From Coix lacryma-jobi var. lacryma-jobi (lineage: Eukaryota > Streptophyta > Magnoliopsida > Poales > Poaceae): DNA of 64,000 nt. Both the position numbers and the translations under genes were made by a program. Shown here piece by piece: positions 1 to 9,608 of this stretch. The stretch covers positions 87,679,104 to 87,743,103 of the forward strand of contig CM019823.1 of assembly GCA_009763385.1 (NCBI GenBank). Direction: 5' to 3'. Below the pieces are notes generated by a model. The model did no database searches. It was not told the DNA's origin and saw only the letters and a list, made by a program, of their open reading frames with translations. Within the stretch, counting starts at the first letter, position 1, and each line of letters begins with the position of its first letter.

Positions 1-147
1 CACGACACGTCTCTACTTGACCTTCACCTTGCCCTCGATCACTGTCTCCGTGCTCGACATCTGCACACACACAAGCCAAAGAACCTGCGATCAAACCCAT
101 TGACAATCACTCATCACTCGAGACTCGGCATACACCCACGTATCCGA
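1..147 (-). repeat. Element B: start of copia 3' LTR, cut by window edge
   Basis: This stretch is the reverse complement of the first part of the copia LTR seen complete at 11240-13291 and 52920-54914. The shared text runs from the tgccgagtct-type leader to the LTR head. The head, normally TGCGGATACATGGG, is cut to CGGATACG at about 147, where a Ty3 LTR fragment joins it. The rest of this LTR lies left of the window. It is the 3' LTR of element B, whose tail and pol end continue on the minus strand at 583-1632 and 13297-14388. Confidence 0.85.
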
Positions 148-582
148 AGTATTGATATGGTTGTGAACAATTTTACAATGGCCGAGGGTCTATACTTATA
201 CCCTGGGCGAAATACGAGTCCTGGAAGACTACGACTTACACAATGAAACTTGGAAAAAGTACGAGTCCTATTTGTATCTTTTTCTCTTCACGCTCTCCAT
301 CGTCACGTATCTTCTCGTGCAAGTTGGCTTTACTTACCATATTTGCCTCCCGGATGGAATCACCGCCTTGCAAGATAGCCGACCGCACAGGCGCTTGCCG
401 AAACTCCGAGGACTAACCGACCGCTTAGTCATTTGCCGAACACCTCTTTCACTGCCAGCCGGGTCCATTTGTCATTTTCTTGGTCCATTTGATCAACTGA
501 TCTTCCTAGATTCTGCTGATTCGCAGCTATCTTTAGTAAAATCGGCTCATCCCTTTCTTAGTCCAATTTTTGGTGCAAACAC
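148..582 (-). repeat. Fragment of a Ty3 (element E type) LTR inside element B
   Basis: The reverse complement closely matches 42888-43320, the first 435 bp or so of the element E LTR, from TGTTTGCACCAAAA to the CAATAC motif. It includes the same TATA-like segment, here TATAAGTATAGACC read on the minus strand near 185-200. Only the front (U3 and early R) is present. I see no target duplication at the two ends, so it is a truncated LTR or a recombination scar rather than a clean solo LTR. A 120-residue ORF at 272-634 is only the non-coding strand of this LTR. Confidence 0.75.
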
Positions 583-1632
583 TCAAGATGTCCAGAAGCC
601 AGAGAAAAGGCCGAAGAAGAACAAATCGAGATAAGCAGAGCTTGGTCCCCAAAGACATGGGCAACGGTTCGACACGACCAAACAAAAGATCAGAGCAACA
701 GCTCATCAAAGAGCAAAAACTTGATCAAAACGGAGCATAAGACTTGGATCCCAAAAACATGGGCAACGGCTCGACGCAACCAAGTCAAGATCAAACTAGT
801 CCTCAAGAAGAGGCAGAAAGGGCTCAACACCACTAGTTGAAAACTCGATACCAGATGAAGACTGCATAAGAAGCAACTACTATCAGTCCCTCAAGATAGA
901 GGCACAGTGGCTCAACACAACCGACAGTAGGTTCCATACCAATCAAGAATCACCACGACAAAATGGTGAAAACAGCTAGTCCCTCAAGATAGAGGCAAAG
1001 AGGCTTGACACAACTAGCTAAAAAGATTGATACCAATAGAAACCGACTTAAAGCAAAGCAGAAAAACTCCCCCTCACTCAAAGAACCCCCCTTAGCAAGT
1101 GAAGCATAAATTTCAAATTGTCACCACATAAAGTTTAACACTCTCATCCTTGGAAACATTCTCCCCCTTGGGGGCAATTTGCAATCAAAAGAGCGGAGTC
1201 AAGCAAATGCATATGAGTCAAAAATGCATGTTAGCAGCTTCAAGTATATACTCGAGAGAGTGAAAGAATGCTCTACAGAGTGCTGATCCGACTAAAAAGC
1301 AACAAGCAAAAATGCTAGCAAAGGCTCAAATTGATCACCAAATACGAGATATGAATACATAAGCTAAGTGAGCAGTTTTAAGCCATTCCGAAAGGAGTTT
1401 CACCATTAAAATAGCACTAAACAGGCATAGACAGGAAGTTAAACAAGTGCTAAACATGTATACAAGGTGAACTAACCCTAGCAAAGTTCAATCATCATGC
1501 TATAGAATGAAACATAGACTTGTGTTTTCAGATTTTATCAGAGAAAATTTGCAGCGGTTATTAACACAAATTCAAATTTAGCATGTGATTGCGAGAGGTT
1601 GAAAGCTTGTCATTGCCTAACTTTTGAACTGT
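583..1632 (-). mobile_element. Element B: 3' untranslated tail, distal part
   Basis: Read on the minus strand, this is the tail between pol and the 3' LTR of a copia element, matching 9609-11239 of A and 45348-46973 of F. It holds the typical phrases about ctagtccctcaagatagagg and several polypurine-tract-like blocks (seen here as ctcccccttgg and actccccctc at 1068-1175). It has no open frame of note. Element A inserted at its right edge; the tail continues at 13297. Confidence 0.85.
1628..1632. repeat. Target site duplication of element A, left copy
   Basis: ACTGT lies directly before the TG of the 5' LTR and is repeated directly after the CA of the 3' LTR at 13292-13296. The flanking text on both sides joins into the copia tail of element B, which confirms the insertion point. 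Confidence 0.95.
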
Positions 1633-2070
1633 TGCGGATACATGGGTGTATGCCGAGTCTCTGAGTGATGAGTGATTGTCAACGGGTTTGATCGCATGTT
1701 CTTTGGCTTGTGTTGTGCAGGTGTCGAGCACGGAGACAGTGATCGAGGGCAAGGTGAAGGTCAAGTTGAGACGTGCCGTGCCGATGGACTGGGTGCGATG
1801 AAGGATGGGCGTGCCGTGCGGCGGACGTGCCATGCCGATGGATCGAGCAGTGAAGGGCGGACGTGAGGCTTGGACTGAGGGACCGGAGTGCCTGAGGATT
1901 AGCTGTGGTGGCTGGCAGCCTGGGACAGCGACGAGCAGAGACTTGCGGGGCACGGTGTTGCTCGGGTCGAGGACCTGGGGACACGTGTCGGTGGACGGGG
2001 TGCACGGGCGGTGCATCCCCTCTACAGCTCCGGTTTGTTGGTTGAGCCAGAGAAAAACCAACGGGTGGAC

Positions 2071-2332
2071 GGTTTCCAGGTTTGGGCCTCAAAACCTGGG
2101 TGCTCGGTTTCCAGGTTGAGCCACAAAACCTGGGCGCGGATGGTTTCCGAGTTTGGCCACAAAACTCGGGCGATGGGCCGGTTTCCGAGTTTGGGCCTCA
2201 AAACTCGGGCGCTACGGGTTTCTGAGTTTGGGCCACAAAACTCAGGCTGGTGGGCTGGTTTCCCGGTTTGGGCCTCAAAACCGGGGGTTGCTCGAAAAGG
2301 CTGGTTTCCCGGTTTGGGCCACAAAACCGGGG
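2071..2332. repeat. Seven-unit hairpin array in the LTR of A
   Basis: Seven imperfect units of about 30-45 bp. Each has the form ggttt, left arm, loop gggcctc or gggccac, right arm. The arms pair in every unit although their sequence differs: CCAGG with CCTGG (units 1, 2), CCGAG with CTCGG (3, 4), CTGAG with CTCAG (5), CCCGG with CCGGG (6, 7). Each stem is extended by TTT/AAAA. The same array is at about 11678-11941 in the 3' LTR. Confidence 0.9.
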
Positions 2333-3070
2333 GTGCAGAGCGAGGGCGGCACGTGGCGGCGATCCAGAGGTTGCGTCGAGGCAACGCTTCGGTTCGAGCG
2401 GGCGTGGCCGTTGGATCTACCTACCACCGCGGGTTGGACCAGAATAGCCCTAGGGTTTAGCTGGTTCGCTCTGTAATTAGAATAGAGAGGGGTAGAGTAG
2501 GAAATAGACTTAGACTAGAATAGGATAAGTAGTCAGGGGAGACACCCTCCTCCCCTATCTCAGTTATCTCAGTTTTAGCCATCTCATTTGCTTCCTGCAC
2601 TTAGGGTTTCCTGCTCTCCCATCCCCTGCTGTAGCTGAGATCCGCAGAGAGACTTGCAACTCTGTGTACTGTTGATTTTGAGGAAAGGAGGCCGTAACCT
2701 CCTTGTCGTAGCGGGTGTTTGCGCTTCGGCTTGCAATTCGTGGGTGTGATTCGCGTTTTGTTCGTGTTCATTTTTCGCAATTCCGTTTGAACCAAGTTGT
2801 TCTAGATCGTGAGGCACTTCTTTCCACCGAAGGAATCATCCTCAAACCTCACGGTCTAGGAGATACGATCGATTTTTAAGTTTCGGGTCAAGTTTTCTTC
2901 TTACCCCCGAAATTCTTCGATTCACCGTTTTGGAGATAGGTTCGAGCCATGATCTCTTAGAGATAGCTCACTATACTCCTTGTGACTCATCTCACCAAGT
3001 TTGATCCCTAGAGGAATTATTTAGGGTGAGATAGAGGCAAATCGGTGGACGAACAGGGCTGCTGCGAGTT

Positions 3071-3355
3071 GACCGGACGCTCAGTCGGGGTGACCGGACG
3101 CTCGGTCAGTGAGTCCGGTCGATGAACAGCACGTAGCCGTGTTCTTCACTTTGACCGGACGCTCCGTTCACGTTTTGACCGGACGCATCGCTTCCACTGT
3201 TCATCGTGCTTGTTCGTTTCTGACCGGACGCACTGCTCTCGACCGGACGCTCCGTACTCGTGAGTCCGGTCGCGAATAGTAAGGTTCCAGAGCCGATTCT
3301 TGTTGACCGGACGCGTCCGGTCCCTGCTGACCGGACGCTGGCCAGAGTCCGGTCG
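3071..3355. repeat. GACCGGACGC motif array in the LTR of A
   Basis: About nine copies of GACCGGACGC and several inverted copies (GTCCGGTC) are scattered over 285 bp. One direct and one inverted copy fuse into the perfect 18 bp palindrome GACCGGACGCGTCCGGTC at about 3304-3322. Parallel arrays lie at 12733-13020 (A), 28145-28420 and 37660-37935 (D), and 43625-43900 and 53190-53470 (F, inverted). Confidence 0.9.
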
Positions 3356-3628
3356 ATCCAGTTTCGCGCGTTTTCGTTCGCGGTTCGTTCGTTCTTGATC
3401 GGATTCGAGTTCCATCTTTTGCGTTGGCTTTCTAGGGTTGTCTAGTGTCCCGCTGTGCTTCTAGGAAGCATCCACCCTATATCTAGGGTCGTGGACATTA
3501 GCAAGCTCTAGGGTTCGCTCTTGGGGTTGATTTTGGGACAGTGGCATCTAGTTTCCGAAAGGAAATTTTTAAGCTCCCATTCACCCCCCCCCTCTGGTCG
3601 CTTTCGGTTAGCTTCTCGGTCCTTCAAT

Positions 3629-3640
3629 TGGTATCGGAGC
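3629..3640 (+). other. Primer binding site of element A
   Basis: TGGTATCGGAGC starts 2 bp after the 5' LTR. It is complementary to the 3' end of initiator tRNA-Met except for one base; the canonical form is TGGTATCAGAGC, which element F has. Element D shares the variant G. Confidence 0.9.
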
Positions 3641-3689
3641 GGGTTAAGGATCTTCCACCTTAGCCGGTTCCAGATCCACCGAAGGCGAC

Positions 3690-6408
3690 ATGGATCGCGG
3701 TGTGGGCAAATCACCGTTCTTTGATGGGACGAACTATGCGTATTGGAAGATACGCATGTCGGCCTATCTGCAGAGTTTGGGTGCTTCTATTTGGGATATT
3801 TGCAACTCTGCTGATTACGTGGTCTTGGCTGCTCGTGTTTCTCAGCAACCGATCGATGAGCACGATGCCAATAGCCGAGCCCGTAATGCTATCTTTTCTT
3901 GTTTGAGCATGGGTGAGTTTGATCGTGTTTCTCACCTTGCTACGGCTCGGGAGATCTGGGACACCCTCATGCGTTTCCATGAGGGCACCTCTCAAGTCAA
4001 AACCCGACTCTACGAGTCGTTCAAGCGTGAGTATGAGAACTTTCGACATCAGCCTGGCGAGAGCATAGAAAGTTTATTCGCTCGCTTTCAGGTGATTGTC
4101 AACAGGATGAGGGCTAACAAGGAGCAGTTGCCTTTTGACGATCATGAGCGTGCTTTGAAGCTCTTGCATACTCTTGATCGGTCGGTGTGGGATTCCAAAG
4201 TTCAGGCGATCATCGAATCGCCTAACTATGAGACCCTCACATGCGACGAGCTCTTTAGTAAGCTTAAGTCCAGTGAGATTGATGCCATGTCGAGGGCTTC
4301 TTATGCGAATCCTTCTGGCCCGACTATGGCTTTAGTTTCTGGCTCGTCTGCTAATCCCTCTGCTGGCTTTGCACTTTCTTCACTCTTTTCTGTCATAGAG
4401 GACCAGCTTGAGTCGTTGGGGGATGACGAGTTGGCAATGCTCGCCAACCGGTTCACGCGGTTCCACAACAACCGCATGAACCGTCACCGCGGTGGAGGAC
4501 GCTCAGGATGCTATGAGTGCGGCGACCCCGACCACTTCATCGCCAACTGCCCCAAGAAGAAGCATTCATCTGGGAAGGGCGATCATGGGCACAAGTACGA
4601 CTCCGGCAAGCGCAAGGAGAAGTACGTCCCCGCGAGGCACAAGCGGAGGGGCGGCTTCGACAAGGAGTACATCAAGAAGAAGTACTTGGAGAAGGCCCAG
4701 GCTGAGCAGCGTGCGTTCTTCGCCACGCTCAGCGACGTCGACGGCTCGGATGACGACTCCGCTTCATCAAGCGACGACGAGTCCGAGAAGAAGAAGAGGA
4801 TCGAGGACAAGCTGAACGGTCTCTGCTTCTTCGCCGACGACGATGGCTTCTGCACCATGGCACTCGGTGATGAGGTCGATGGCAAGCTGGAGCACTCCCC
4901 TCGCGACGACGACGACAACGACACCTCCCAGGTATCTCTCACCTACGACGAGCTTTCCTCCGAGGTAGAGAAGTTGACCGCTGCCCTCCTTAGCCAAGAT
5001 AAACTGCTTAGGCGTGCCGCTAGAGAGCGCAAGGAGTTCAGGCAGAAGTGGGAGGACACGGTGAAGGAGCTTGAGTTCGCTCGGTCCACCGTGGTTGTGT
5101 CGGAGGAGGCGGAGTGTGAGTCGTGCACCGCGCACATGACTGACCTTCTCACTTTGAGAGGTAAGTATGTTGCGTTGGTAGGAAAGCTAGATGAGCTGAA
5201 GGCTAGACCTTCTTTGTTGGGTGCATGCAAGACCTGTCCCGTCTTGCAATCTGAGTTGGCAGAGAAGAATGCCAAGATTGTGTCTCTTGAGGAGGCCAAC
5301 TCAGGTAGCACAGGTGTGGTGAGGTGCGTTTTGTGCGAGGGCTTGGAGCTGGAGATTGCAAATGTGAAGCATGGCAAGATGCAAACCGAGGAAGAAAACA
5401 CATACCTTCGGACCATTTTGTCATGGGTCTCCTGTAGTGAGCCGCAGCTCGGGATGATGATCTCCCAATTCAAGCGAGCTGCTGGGGCTCCTGGTGTAGG
5501 TTTTGCTCAGGGTGTTGATCTTTCTGTTTTTGGGAAGATTGGAGAGTCGAGTGGTTTGAATCCATGTGAGAAGCCTAACTCCACCACTACTCCCAAGCTT
5601 GCCAAACTTCCACCCAAAGAGCCTGCCAAGCCTACCACCAAAGATGGTGTGGTTGAGGAACCCCCGAGAGCTCCTCCCAAGAACCAAATTTGGGCACCCA
5701 AGCCAAACCACCTCAAGAACAAGCTTGATGCTATGCCACCCATTAGAGAGGAGTGCTTGCCTCAGAAGGGCAAAGTGAACCACACCCACAGCCCTGGTCA
5801 CCAACAACCCCCTTTGCGTGCGGTGAGGGTACCAGTGTGATTTCTGTGGGAGGGATGGTCACTTGATCGAGTTCTGTTTCCGGCGCAAGCGAGAGGCGCG
5901 CCGTGCTCGGGAGATGGAGAACCCGGACATGTACCATCCAGCTCATGGTGGACATGTGCCGAAGGCTCAGGGGAGAGCTGCTAGGTCCGAACGTCAAGGT
6001 CCCCGGCCTAGGCAGGAGATGAGAGCCCCTAGGAGGGAGACTAGGCCTAGAGGTCCAGCACCTCAGGAGAGAGCTCTGAGGAGAGACGCTAGAGCAGTTG
6101 AGCCCCAGGCTCCTAGGCGTAGATCTCGTAGAGAGCGTGCCCGACGGGGTCCTGCTTTTGCAGGTAACGGACCTCGTGGCGGAGGCTTAGTTGAGCGCTT
6201 TCCCCCACCGCGTTTTGAGTACCGCGGTGAGCGCTTCTTCCCTAGCGGACCACGTTTTCCTCAGCGTGGTGATCGCTTCCCCCGTAGACAGGCTAGGAAT
6301 AGTTTTTACACTGACCGTTCTTTTGAGCAGCCGGCCCAACACTGGTATTCTCCTTACTTCACTAACCCCAGTGTTGGACCGTATGCTCACTCTATGTCTT
6401 TTTATTAA
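3690..6408 (+). pseudogene. gag: Element A gag, one frameshift
   Basis: Encodes the capsid/nucleocapsid precursor of the retrotransposon. ATG at 3690 lies 50 bp after the primer site and opens with the FDGTNYAYWKIRM motif usual for copia gag. A capsid-like helical domain (residues 1-190) is followed by a first zinc knuckle CYECGDPDHFIANC (about 4510-4551). Then come a Lys-rich and acidic linker, a coiled coil (about 4930-5090) and a Pro/Lys region. A second knuckle CDFCGRDGHLIEFC follows at about 5838-5879. An extra G at about 5826-5828 ends the first frame at 5840. The rest continues one frame over in an Arg/Gly-rich tail and stops at TAA 6406-6408. Element F, read in the opposite direction, has no extra base there, so this is a mutation in A. 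Confidence 0.9.
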
Positions 6409-6413
6409 TGTAG

Positions 6414-9400
6414 GTAAGACGGTTGGAGGACATTTGGTTGGTGGATTCCGGTTGCTCGAGGCACATGACCGGAAACGCCAAGTGGTTCTCCAGCCTTAGC
6501 CCGGTCGCCGGAAAGGAGTACATAACCTTCGGCGACAATAGTAAAGGTAAGGTATTGTCTCGTGGGACTGTGCGGGTTAATGAGCACTTTGTGTTGCGCG
6601 ATGTTGCTCTTGTTTCTAACCTGCATTTTAACTTGCTTTCTGTTTCGCAACTTTTTGATGATGACTATGAGATTCGTTTCAAACCGAACCTTAGTCGCAT
6701 CTTAGATCCTCAGGGCGATCTTGTATGCCTGATTTCGCCCTTTGGGAAAGTCTTTTGTGCGAATTTCTCGGAGTCGTTTGGTTCTTCTCGCTGTCTTTTG
6801 GCTAGTCCTTCCTCCTCCGATCTTTGGAAGTGGCATAGGAGGCTCGGTCATTTAAGCTTTGACTTGCTTGCAAGACTTAGCTCACTTGGCCTAATCTGAG
6901 GATTGCCCAAGCTTTCGATGGAGAAGGATCTAGTTTGCCATTCTTGCAGACATGGGAAGATGGTTGCCGCTCCCCACCATCCAGTGACTAAGGTCATGAC
7001 CTCGCACCCTGGAGAGCTTTTACATATGGACCTTGTTGGTCCGGCTCGGGTGAGCTCGGTTGGTGGCAAGTGGTATGTTTTGGTTGCTGTTGACGACTTT
7101 TCGAGATATTCGTGGGTCTTCTTTTTGACTGAGAAGACTGAGACTTTCTCCTTCGCTCGCAATCTGATTTTGCGTCTTCAGAATGAGTTCCCCTTAAACT
7201 CGATGCGAGCTATTAGAAGTGATAATGGTTCCGAATTCAAAAATTCGGATTTTGAAAAGTTTTGTAACCGCCTTGGCTTGGAGCATCAGTTTTCTTCCCC
7301 CTACACACCGCCCCAAAATGGTGTTGTAGAGAGGAAGAATCGGACCCTTGTTGAGATGGCCAGGACGATGCTTGATGAGCATAGGACTCCTAGGCGCTAT
7401 TGGGCTGAAGCTATGAACACTGCATGCTATATCTCCAATCGCATTTTTCTGAGAGCTTTCTTGAAAAAGACTTCTTATGAGTTGCGTTTTGGAAAACTGC
7501 CCAAGGTGAGTTATTTTCGAGTTTTTGGTTGCCATTGTTTTATACTCAAAAAGGGCAACTTGGACAAATTTGAATCTCGTTCTTCTGACGGTGTGTTTTT
7601 GGGTTATGGCACTCACACTCGAGCTTATCGTGTACTTAACCTTGACACTAACCGAGTCATGGAGACATCCGATGTCACCTTCAACGAGACCATGGTTTGT
7701 CCTTCTCGTTTTGAGCGTGCAGGTGATCATGAGGTTGGTGAGCCTCTTTTTGATGACGAGGACGAGGGTGCTGAAGGTATGGATGATCCAGCACCCCCTC
7801 CACCTGCCGTGCCGCAAAGAGCGGCTTCTACGACGACTCACGGCCCCGACACCTCTTCTTCCTGGGGGCCGTGGGATCCTCCACCTCGCGCGGTACCTTT
7901 TGTACCCGGGATGGAACAAGCTGCTGTTGAGGGGGAGGTCACTTCTTCCCGGGAGGCGCCATGACATATCCAGCGCCAGCACCCCCCTGAACAGATGATC
8001 GGCGACATCGGCGAGCGAGTCACTCGCTCCAGGTCACAGCACATCTCTCATTTCGCTCACTCTGCTTTTGTTGCTAATTTTGAGCCCCGAGATGTTGGAC
8101 ACGCTTTGACGGATCCGGATTGGGTCAATGCCATGCATGAGGAGTTAGAAAACTTTGAGCAAAATCGGGTTTGGGTTCTAGTTCCACCTCCACCTGACTG
8201 TAAGCCTATTGGGACAAAATGGGTTTTCAAAAACAAGCAAGGAGAGGATGGCCACGTTGTTAGAAACAAGGCCCGGCTTGTAGCGAAAGGCTATAGTCAG
8301 AAGGAGGTGATAGACTATGAGGAGACCTTTGCTCCTGTAGCACGTTTGGAGGCTATTAGGATACTCTTGGCTTATGCTGCATCCAGGGGTTTCAAACTTT
8401 TTCAAATGGATGTCAAGAGTGCTTTTTTAAACGGCTACATAGAGGAGGAGGTTTATGTTGAGCAACCCCCCGGTTTTGAAAATCCCAAGTTTCCAAACCA
8501 TGTCTTTAAACTCCACAAAGCCTTGTACGGTTTGAAACAAGCCCCTAGAGCCTGGTATGATAGGTTAAAAACCTTTTTGCTTGCTAAGGGTTTTAAAATG
8601 GGATGTGTAGATAAAACGCTCTTTCTCCTCCGGCAAGGCAAAGACACGCTCTTGGTCCAGATTTACGTGGATGATATCATTTTCGGTGGTTCTTCTCATG
8701 CTTTGGTTGCCAAGTTTGCAGATACTATGAGCAGGGAGTTCGAGATGAGCATGATGGGCGAGCTGACATTCTTTCTCGGGTTGCAAATTAAGCAATCCCG
8801 GGAGGGGACGTTTGTGCACCAGGGCAAGTACACCAAAGACTTGCTGAAGCGTTTCGATATGGGTGAGGCCAAGCCTCTGCCAACACCCATGTCGACGACG
8901 ACTGCCCAGGATGCGGATGTGGAGGGAGAAACAGTGGACCAGAAGGAGTACCGCAGCATGATCGGGTCGCTGCTCTACCTGACGGCGACACGCCCGGACA
9001 TCCAGTTCGCGGTGTGTCTGTGTGCGCGCTTTCAGGCGTCGCCGCGCACTTCTCACCGTCAGGCGGTGAAGCGCATCTTCAGGTACCTTCGTTTCACTCC
9101 TGAGTTTGGGATTTGGTATTCTGCTTCCTCCACCCTCTCGCTTTGCGGTTATTCCGATGCCGATTTTGCTGGTTGTCGCATTGAGCGCAAGTCCACTTCT
9201 GGGACTTGCCAATTTATTGGTTCTTCTCTTGTTTCGTGGTCTTCTCGCAAGCAGTCTAGTGTCGCTCAGTCCACTACAGAGGCTGAATATGTTGCTGCGG
9301 CTAGCTGCTGTTCCCAGTTACTCTGGATGATGGCCACTTTGCGTGATTTTGGTTTGAGCTTTTCTCGCGTGCCTTTGCTTTGTGACAGCACGAGTGCTAT

Positions 9401-9608
9401 TAGCGTTGCTAAGAACCCCGTGCTTCACTCGAAAACCAAACACATTGATGTGCGCTTTCATTTCTTGCGAGACCACCAGGAGAAGGGTGATATCGACCTT
9501 CGCCATGTTGATACTCATCACCAACTGGCTGATATTTTCACCAAGCCTTTAGATGAATCAACCTTTAATCGGTTGAGGGGTGAGCTTGGTGTATGTTTCC
9601 CCTTTTAG
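6414..9608 (+). pseudogene. pol: Element A pol (PR-IN-RT-RNase H), two stop codons
   Basis: Polyprotein that would process, integrate and reverse-transcribe the element. In order: protease with the DSG active site (about 6441), integrase zinc finger (HRRLGH and CHSC, 6834-6950), DDE core (DLVGP at 7030, SDNGSEF at 7219, VVERKNR at 7323), RT with YVDDIIFGG (about 8665), and RNase H (SDADFAGC near 9158, TTEAEY, HSKTKHIDVRFHF). One frame runs through the whole region, but TGA at 6897 and 7962 interrupt it; both replace CGA codons seen in D or F. The frame opens at 6414 right after TAG and has no ATG before the protease. Confidence 0.92.

Larger units (their letters stand above)
1633..3626 (+). 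repeat. Element A 5' LTR
   Basis: 1,994 bp, starting TGCGGATACATGGG and ending GGTCCTTCA. It is nearly identical to 11240-13291. It lacks a 57 bp segment present in the 3' LTR (near 12378-12434) and in the other copies. The ends of that gap share GTTC, so the loss happened after insertion, probably by slippage. The LTR contains a hairpin array (2071-2332) and a GACCGGACGC array (3071-3355). Confidence 0.95.

Noticed and set aside
272..634. 120-codon ORF with a hydrophobic N-terminus, like a signal peptide
   Set aside because: It is the antisense reading of an LTR fragment; the same reading recurs at 42867-43250 inside the E LTR.
2071..2332. CRISPR-like array
   Set aside because: Units are degenerate inverted repeats without unique equal-length spacers, inside a plant LTR and with no cas genes.
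1561..2460. Several overlapping ORFs of 60-166 codons on both strands
   Set aside because: They lie in the copia LTR, recur in every LTR copy and overlap in several frames; they result from high GC and the hairpin repeats.
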